In this document: in pieces, positions 15,625 to 20,608 of the stretch
Position numbering within the stretch: the first letter of the stretch is position 1
Layout of the letters: the number at the start of each line of letters is the position of its first letter
DNA from: Parashewanella sp049608225
Lineage (GTDB): Bacteria > Pseudomonadota > Gammaproteobacteria > Enterobacterales > Shewanellaceae
Direction: 5' to 3'
NCBI GenBank assembly: GCA_049608225.1
Contig: JBMYXI010000062.1
Span: forward strand, 1-20,608
DNA: 20,608 nucleotides
Translations under genes and position numbers: made by a program
The notes under the pieces: model-generated
What the model was told of the DNA's origin: nothing
The model's input: the letters and a program-made list of their open reading frames with translations, nothing else
The model's database searches: none

Positions 15625-16730
15625 ATAAACAATATTACATCGGCTTAATGTCCGGTACCAGCATGGATGGCATTGATGCTGTACTTGTTGATTTCAAAAC
15701 AGAAAATCCAACATTAATTGCGAATCATACCACTGAGATTTCGTCACACTTATTTAAAGGGTTACAGCGTTTAAGCCAACCCGGAAACGATGAAATTAAT
15801 CGTCTAGGGCGACTAGATAGACAAGTCGGCCAAGCCTTTGCAAGAGCGGTTAATGAGTTACTTGAAAAAACAAGCATAGATAAAAGCGAAATTGTCGCCA
15901 TTGGCAGTCATGGACAAACCGTTCGTCACATGCCAAATTTAGAAACCAGTTTTACCATTCAAATTGGCGATCCCAATACCATTGCTGTTGAAACGGGTAT
16001 TGATGTTATTGCAGACTTTCGTCGTAAAGATGTCGCCTTAGGTGGGCAAGGTGCGCCGCTGGTGCCTGCTTTTCATCAAGCTTTATTTTCCAATACCCAA
16101 CAGCCACGATTTATTTTAAATATTGGTGGTATCGCTAACATCACTTATCTACCGACGGATAATTCCCCCGTCATCGGATTTGATACAGGTCCGGGGAATT
16201 CATTAATCGATGCATGGATACAACAACAGTTAAACCAGCCTTTTGATGAGGACGGTAAATGGGCACGAGCGGGCAGTTCTTCACCAGAGTTATTAACCCA
16301 TTTATTATCCCATGTCTATTTTTCTCAGCCTGCCCCCAAGAGCACAGGCAAAGAACTGTTTAGTCAGGCTTGGCTTGAACAGCAACTAAGTCAATACTCG
16401 CATCTTAATGACGAAGATATTCAATCGACGCTATTAGATTTGACTTGTCATAGTATTGCCAATGACATATCAAACATATCCCAAGCGGGTGAGTTATTTG
16501 TTTGTGGCGGTGGAGCGAAAAATACCGAATTAATGAATCGATTAACTCTATTGCTACCAAACTACCAAGTCAGTGATACCCAGCAATTGGGCATAGAGCC
16601 TCAATGGGTTGAAGCTATTGCCTTTGCTTGGCTTGCTTACCGTTATCAGCATAATTTACCTGCAAACTTGCCTGAAGTGACAGGTGCTAGCCGCGCAGCG
16701 GTTCTTGGAGCTAAATTTCCAGCCGCCTAA
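15621..16730 (+). CDS. anmK: Anhydro-N-acetylmuramic acid kinase
   Basis: Cytoplasmic sugar kinase that hydrolyses the anhydro ring and phosphorylates 1,6-anhydro-MurNAc to MurNAc-6-phosphate, a step in peptidoglycan recycling. Family motifs in order: GLMSGTSMDGIDAV (8-21), GSHGQTVRHMP, DFRRKDVALGGQGAPLVPAFH, LNIGGIANITYL, GFDTGPGNSLIDAW and FVCGGGAKN. Length 369 is exactly typical. The start ATG overlaps the stop of the M23 peptidase. The same pairing of tyrS, an M23 peptidase and anmK is familiar from related marine gammaproteobacteria. Confidence 0.97.
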   Translation: MNKQYYIGLMSGTSMDGIDAVLVDFKTENPTLIANHTTEISSHLFKGLQRLSQPGNDEINRLGRLDRQVGQAFARAVNELLEKTSIDKSEIVAIGSHGQTVRHMPNLETSFTIQIGDPNTIAVETGIDVIADFRRKDVALGGQGAPLVPAFHQALFSNTQQPRFILNIGGIANITYLPTDNSPVIGFDTGPGNSLIDAWIQQQLNQPFDEDGKWARAGSSSPELLTHLLSHVYFSQPAPKSTGKELFSQAWLEQQLSQYSHLNDEDIQSTLLDLTCHSIANDISNISQAGELFVCGGGAKNTELMNRLTLLLPNYQVSDTQQLGIEPQWVEAIAFAWLAYRYQHNLPANLPEVTGASRAAVLGAKFPAA

Positions 16731-16752
16731 TTTTCTACCTTTAGAGATCACA

Positions 16753-17142
16753 ATGCCAAACCAATTAATTGTATTAATAATTTCTTACGCTGTAATTGCC
16801 ATTGCAGCGCTATTAAACCAAATCGCTATCATTGCAACGTTACTGTTATTACTCTTGTGTTTTGCAATTGTCGGTAAGCAAAAATCAGCACTCATCATGT
16901 TACGCGCATTTACTGTCCTACAAGGTATTTCATTATCATTGATCCCTTTCGCTCTTAACCAAAGTGGCGAATCACTTAGCCAGTTATTACAACTCCCTTC
17001 TGAGTTAAGTTTTCCGTCAAGTTATGATATTTGGATAATTGTGTGCCTATCAATTTATTGTTTAATTCAACTCTGGATAAGCTTTATCCCCAGTACAGCT
17101 AAGTGGTTCACAGTTAAAAACAACATGAATTTAATGCAATAA
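16753..17142 (+). CDS. Small hydrophobic membrane protein of unknown function
   Basis: A 129-residue protein with about four hydrophobic segments (roughly 4-22, 23-41, 50-67, 90-111) and a short polar tail (KWFTVKNNMNLMQ). I recognise no family. The start is ATG 16753 with GAG nine bases ahead, 22 bases after the anmK stop. A longer frame from 16684 overlaps anmK by 47 bases and lacks a leader function, so I reject it. Its place as last gene after anmK, before a strong terminator, suggests co-transcription with the wall-recycling genes, but nothing in the protein links it to that pathway. Confidence 0.65.
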   Translation: MPNQLIVLIISYAVIAIAALLNQIAIIATLLLLLLCFAIVGKQKSALIMLRAFTVLQGISLSLIPFALNQSGESLSQLLQLPSELSFPSSYDIWIIVCLSIYCLIQLWISFIPSTAKWFTVKNNMNLMQ

Positions 17143-17144
17143 AA

Positions 17145-17173
17145 AAAGCCCCGAACATAATGTTCGAGGCTTT
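17145..17173. terminator. Shared terminator between convergent units
   Basis: AAAGCCCCGAACAT (17145-17158) and ATGTTCGAGGCTTT (17160-17173) pair at 13 of 14 positions around the single base at 17159; the last pairs probably open to form a loop. On the minus strand, GGGGC is followed by seven Ts (17147-17141), a classic stop for the TonB receptor ending at 17208. On the plus strand, GGCTTTAAATTT is weaker but usable for the anmK unit. Confidence 0.88.
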
Positions 17174-17207
17174 AAATTTACTTATAAAAATAATGAATTA
17201 AAGTGAA

Positions 17208-19823
17208 TTAAAACTTATAAGACGCATTTAGGTAAACGAAACGCCCTTGACCACTGTGAGTACTATTCACATAGCCCATAAAGGCGTGGTAGCTAAATGG
17301 TGGCTCTTCGTCCAATAAATTGGTTGCGCCAAGAGTCAGCACAGTATTTTCTAAACCGTAATAGCTCACCTTGGCATCGACCGTGATCATAGCGTCCACT
17401 TTCTTGTTTACCTTAGTGCTTGGTTTTTGATCGAACTCACCAATGTAATTAAGCGATAGGTTCGACTTAAAATCATCAATGCTCCAATCAGTACTTGCTC
17501 TCCAACGAACTTTAGGTTGCTCAAAGCCACCTTCTTTAGTTTCTACTCGGTATCCACCTTTACCATCAGGGCGGCGATCTTCGAAATTAAGAACATAGTT
17601 AAGTGTGTAACCTAAGCGGAATTCACCCATGCTCGACTCAAATTGATATCCAAGATCAAGATCTAATCCTGAGGTATCCAAATCACCAAGGTTTCTGAAT
17701 TTATCGTAGATCTCAACAATCTCACCCGGATCATTGGCTATGGCAGTAGGAATACGTTTAACAACTTTTGAATCAAGTCCTTGAGTCGTTAATAAAAACT
17801 GAGTGTCTGAATCAATAATATCTTCGATTTGATAGTTGTAGTAATCCAGTGAAAAATCTAACCCATCAGTGATGTTATAAATCATTCCTAAGTTATAACT
17901 TTTTGACTGCTCAGGACCAAGCTCAGGGTTGCCCTCAAATACAGTGGTATATTCCGTTGCTTTACAAGGATTAATTCCGTCTTGCTTTCCTACCGCTTCA
18001 CAACGAAGCGTGTCAACTAACTCAGGCGATTCATCTGTGCGACCTAAACCGAGTTGATGTAATGAAGGGGCTCTAAATGCGGTACCATAAGAACCACGTA
18101 AAGACAGGTCTTCAGTCGGATTCCACAAGAAAGACACTTTAGGATCCGTTGTGGTACCAAAGTCACTGTAGTTTTCATGACGAACTGCAAGTTGAACTTC
18201 TAATGTTTCCATAACCGGAATTGCCAGCTCAGCATAAATCGATTTATTACTGCGCTCACCAGCAGCTTGTGTCGCCTCAGTACCAAAAATTTCACCACGA
18301 ATGTATTGATCATCTGGCGTATCTGAAATTGATTCCTTACGATACTCAGCACCAACAGCGAGCATTAAGTCGCCATTTTCCATTTCCATGATAGGGCCAG
18401 AGACTGTCGCATCAACAGACTTCATCGTTGATTTACCAACACGAGTCGTCGTAGTTTCAATGCGATCTAACACTGCCTGAGAGTTACTAGATGGCTCAAA
18501 TGGATTGTAACTGCCATCGTCGATTGCAGCTTGGAGACGACGTTTATTCGGGAAACCATCAACACCGCGCTCAACTGATTTTGACTTAATATAGTTATAA
18601 GCCACTTCCCAGTTCCAATCGCTCAATTCGCCTTGTAACCCAAGGATCACTCGACTGTAATCAGTATCGTTTTCTTTTAGGCGATTACCGATATCAACCA
18701 TACGACGGCGCATGGTTAAATCTTTACCATGAAACTCATGAGCTGGCATGTTTGCGAACGGATGATTGGGGTTATCACCCGCCATAAATAATTCATTAAA
18801 ACTTGGACTGCCTGCCCCTTTAACTTTAGTCGTGCTTCGTTGACCATTTAATTCAGCAAAACCACGCATATGATCATTAATCTCATATTTACCCATATAG
18901 TTGAAACTAAAGCGTTCAGCTTCTGGGATCATCGTCATATGCGGCGCATAATCATAAACACAGAGATCACCTACGCGATCTGTTTCAGCGCATACATCTT
19001 TACCATAAATATCAGGCATACGCTTACTTGAGTCTGACTTCAGCGCAATTGTGCCAGGTATGCCTGACGAACTTCTAAAATCAGTCGCTTTACTGTCACC
19101 AGTACGACCTTTTTGGTTGGCAGTTTTAGAATATTCACGATCTGCGTATAAAATTTCATCACGCTTAAAATAATCGAGCACAAAGGTGTGGCTGCTGTCG
19201 TCGGTTTGATTACCCCAAACAAGACTAACATTCTTCTCTTTGCCACCACCTGCGCTAGTATCACCATACTTTGCAGAAACTTCTGCGCCCTCAAAGTCAT
19301 CGCGTAAAATAATATTGATCACGCCAGCAATGGCATCAGAACCATAGGTTGCCGAAGCGCCATCTTTTAAAATATCAACACGCTTAATCGCAGAAATTGG
19401 AATGCTATTGATATCAACAAATGCGGTATCAATTCCCTTTGCGAAAGGACTTACTGAAACACGGCGTCCATTAACTAATATCAACGTTGAGTCAGCACCT
19501 AAACCACGAAGTGACACACTCGATCCGCCATTTGAAGTGTCATCACTGCTATTTCCTTGAGTGGAAAATGTGCCAGTCCCTGCTGATGGCAGCTTCGCTA
19601 ATGCACCAATAAGATCCGTTGCCCCAGTATCTGCTAAATCTTCAACTGATAAGCTCGTTACTGGGCTGGGCCCTTCCATATCGGTCCGTTTAATATGAGA
19701 GCCAGTCACTGTGATGCGCTCAACTTCCTCACCATTTTCTTTCTCTGCTGAAAATGCGACACCCGATACTGAAGTTGCTGCGATCGCGGCAAATATGGCA
19801 CTTAATTTAAACTTATTGGTCAT
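17208..19823 (-). CDS. TonB-dependent receptor with GSxIKR-type plug
   Basis: Large outer-membrane receptor (871 residues). A signal peptide ends GVAFSA (about 26), followed by the TonB box ERITVTGSHIKR (35-46). The plug has SLRGLGADSTLILVNGRRV and VDILKDGASATYGSDAIAGVINIIL. The barrel ends ..RFVYLNASYKF with terminal Phe. The GSxIKR plug subclass is abundant in marine Alteromonadales and often serves uptake of peptides, sugars or other organics rather than iron. Two close Cys pairs (CAETDRVGDLC and CEAVGKQDGINPC) probably staple extracellular loops. AGGA with seven bases to the ATG confirms the start. No Fur box is seen in front and no neighbour gives a substrate. Confidence 0.9.
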   Translation of the reverse strand: MTNKFKLSAIFAAIAATSVSGVAFSAEKENGEEVERITVTGSHIKRTDMEGPSPVTSLSVEDLADTGATDLIGALAKLPSAGTGTFSTQGNSSDDTSNGGSSVSLRGLGADSTLILVNGRRVSVSPFAKGIDTAFVDINSIPISAIKRVDILKDGASATYGSDAIAGVINIILRDDFEGAEVSAKYGDTSAGGGKEKNVSLVWGNQTDDSSHTFVLDYFKRDEILYADREYSKTANQKGRTGDSKATDFRSSSGIPGTIALKSDSSKRMPDIYGKDVCAETDRVGDLCVYDYAPHMTMIPEAERFSFNYMGKYEINDHMRGFAELNGQRSTTKVKGAGSPSFNELFMAGDNPNHPFANMPAHEFHGKDLTMRRRMVDIGNRLKENDTDYSRVILGLQGELSDWNWEVAYNYIKSKSVERGVDGFPNKRRLQAAIDDGSYNPFEPSSNSQAVLDRIETTTTRVGKSTMKSVDATVSGPIMEMENGDLMLAVGAEYRKESISDTPDDQYIRGEIFGTEATQAAGERSNKSIYAELAIPVMETLEVQLAVRHENYSDFGTTTDPKVSFLWNPTEDLSLRGSYGTAFRAPSLHQLGLGRTDESPELVDTLRCEAVGKQDGINPCKATEYTTVFEGNPELGPEQSKSYNLGMIYNITDGLDFSLDYYNYQIEDIIDSDTQFLLTTQGLDSKVVKRIPTAIANDPGEIVEIYDKFRNLGDLDTSGLDLDLGYQFESSMGEFRLGYTLNYVLNFEDRRPDGKGGYRVETKEGGFEQPKVRWRASTDWSIDDFKSNLSLNYIGEFDQKPSTKVNKKVDAMITVDAKVSYYGLENTVLTLGATNLLDEEPPFSYHAFMGYVNSTHSGQGRFVYLNASYKF

Positions 19824-20458
19824 CTTGATTTCCTATTCATTAATTTTCGGAAGCACAGCCTTGAACCTCCAACCACGTTAAAAATTAATAACATATTTAA
19901 CATGCCATTTACAAGTAGATGTTTTACATACGAATTAATTAGTTAGATAACCAAGAAGCAATGCTCTTATTTGTTTATTTAACAAACGGATCGACGACAA
20001 TTTTTATGTAAGTTTTTAATGGGAATACGATGAGCGATGAACGATGAACTCGCTTAGGTTCTGTATATCTTTGTTGATATTTTCAGCTCGGCCATTATCA
20101 ATGGCAAGCCTTCCGTCTTACAGGGATATTACCAACAGGAAAAAGAGATTAAAGCGTTGAAACACCATCAACCGGAGTAACCGCCAAATCTATCTTAAAA
20201 GATAGTAAAAAATAAAAAGATTTACTTTCAATATGATGGAGAATAATCATTTAGCTGTTCAATAACGGTACATGACACTAACGCTAAGATTTTAGTGTGA
20301 GTCAAACTGAGCCCAAGAGCATGTAGCTATGACCCTCAAAGAAAAATCTTAACGAATCGACAATACCAATGGGGAATCATTAAATTTTCTCGTCGAGCAA
20401 AAAGTGGAGTAACTCACCAATGAAAAAATTTAGTTTCAAAGTACAGGAGAAAAGACTA
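19824..20458. other. Gene-free or degraded region with small inverted repeats
   Basis: No intact gene is visible on either strand over more than 600 bases. It holds the upstream region of the TonB receptor, a short broken frame (20037-20180), a perfect CTATCTT-AA-AAGATAG hairpin (20190-20205), and an ACACTAA...TTAGTGT inverted repeat (20275-20298). The base composition varies along it. With the insertion-sequence-like end to its right, it looks like a scar of past insertions; that is inference. Confidence 0.5.
20037..20180 (+). pseudogene. Short frame broken by an in-frame TAG, origin unknown
   Basis: From the ATG at 20037 the frame reads MNDELA, then TAG (20055-20057), then a 40-residue open stretch (VLYIFVDIFSSAIINGKPSV, then ...QQEKEIKALKHHQPE) to TAA at 20180. 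The second part has a protein-like composition with a charged, helical end. I do not recognise the family. It may be the tail of a decayed gene or mobile-element ORF, or simply chance in non-coding DNA. Confidence 0.2.
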
Positions 20459-20608
20459 GGGCGTGTTGATCTTTCGTGCTTATTTTTGCAGCGATAAATT
20501 GGTTGTCTTATGTAAGGCAGAGTTTGTGAAGTGTGGTTGCCCACATAAGCAAGCGATAACGCAGCAGAAGTGACCAATTTACGCTGTCTTCGATGCTTTT
20601 GAGCACTT
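20459..20608. mobile_element. Possible insertion-sequence end, cut by the right edge
   Basis: From 20459 the sequence GGGCGTGTTGATCTTTCG starts a stretch different in composition from the DNA to its left. It resembles the terminal repeats of some insertion sequences common in Shewanella-like bacteria, and its minus-strand frame ends in KNKHERSTRP, a peptide I associate with spurious small ORFs at such ends. No transposase is inside the window and the other end is not visible, so this rests on pattern memory only. Confidence 0.35.

Noticed and set aside
16684..16752. Longer start for the small membrane protein after anmK
   Set aside because: The extension overlaps anmK, is not hydrophobic like the rest and lacks a ribosome site. 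ATG 16753 is better supported.
20380..20577. 65-residue minus-strand frame as a real gene
   Set aside because: The N-terminal part runs in the supposed insertion-sequence end and crosses its boundary; it resembles small spurious frames found at such ends.

Overview
The window looks like chromosome from an AT-rich marine gammaproteobacterium of the Alteromonadales. A Colwelliaceae- or Thalassotalea-like source is my inference, from the overall flavour of the proteins, the paired sdhE-ygfX genes, the divergent tyrS / M23 peptidase-anmK arrangement and the abundant TonB-dependent receptors. No rRNA, tRNA, CRISPR array or complete mobile element is visible.

Left part (1-1830, all leftward). sdhE (flavinylation of succinate dehydrogenase) overlaps ygfX, and rfaH follows. 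About 220 bases downstream of rfaH lies a perfect 12-base ops element on the same strand, so an RfaH-controlled operon, probably for surface polysaccharide, should begin just beyond the left edge. Between ops and the edge are two tandem repeats of about 116 bases. They carry alternating sense and antisense copies of the ops core and several hairpins. This is the most unusual structure in the window.

Iron region (about 1940-9610). Three rightward genes (DUF3649, PepSY-TM and DUF3325 membrane proteins) form the small inner-membrane module usually found with siderophore receptors. Next comes a membrane-anchored three-PAS GGDEF-EAL protein with intact motifs for making and degrading c-di-GMP. A TonB-dependent receptor with a good Fur box faces it. 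A perfect 22-base palindrome inside the last codons of the GGDEF-EAL gene doubles as terminator for the opposing receptor gene. Two copies of one palindromic repeat flank the GGDEF-EAL/receptor pair.

Middle (9925-12575). A DUF2721 membrane protein overlaps a TRIC-type channel gene by 4 bases. A secreted, Cys-paired leucine-rich-type protein follows.

Housekeeping part (12717-17142). tyrS reads leftward. Divergent from it is a three-gene set: an M23 peptidoglycan endopeptidase, anmK (anhydro-MurNAc recycling, 4-base overlap) and a small membrane protein. The first two join cell-wall cleavage to reuse of the released sugar.

Right part (17208-20608). A second, larger TonB-dependent receptor reads leftward. 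Behind it are 785 bases with no intact gene: a short ORF broken by an in-frame stop, some small inverted repeats, and what may be the end of an insertion sequence running off the right edge.
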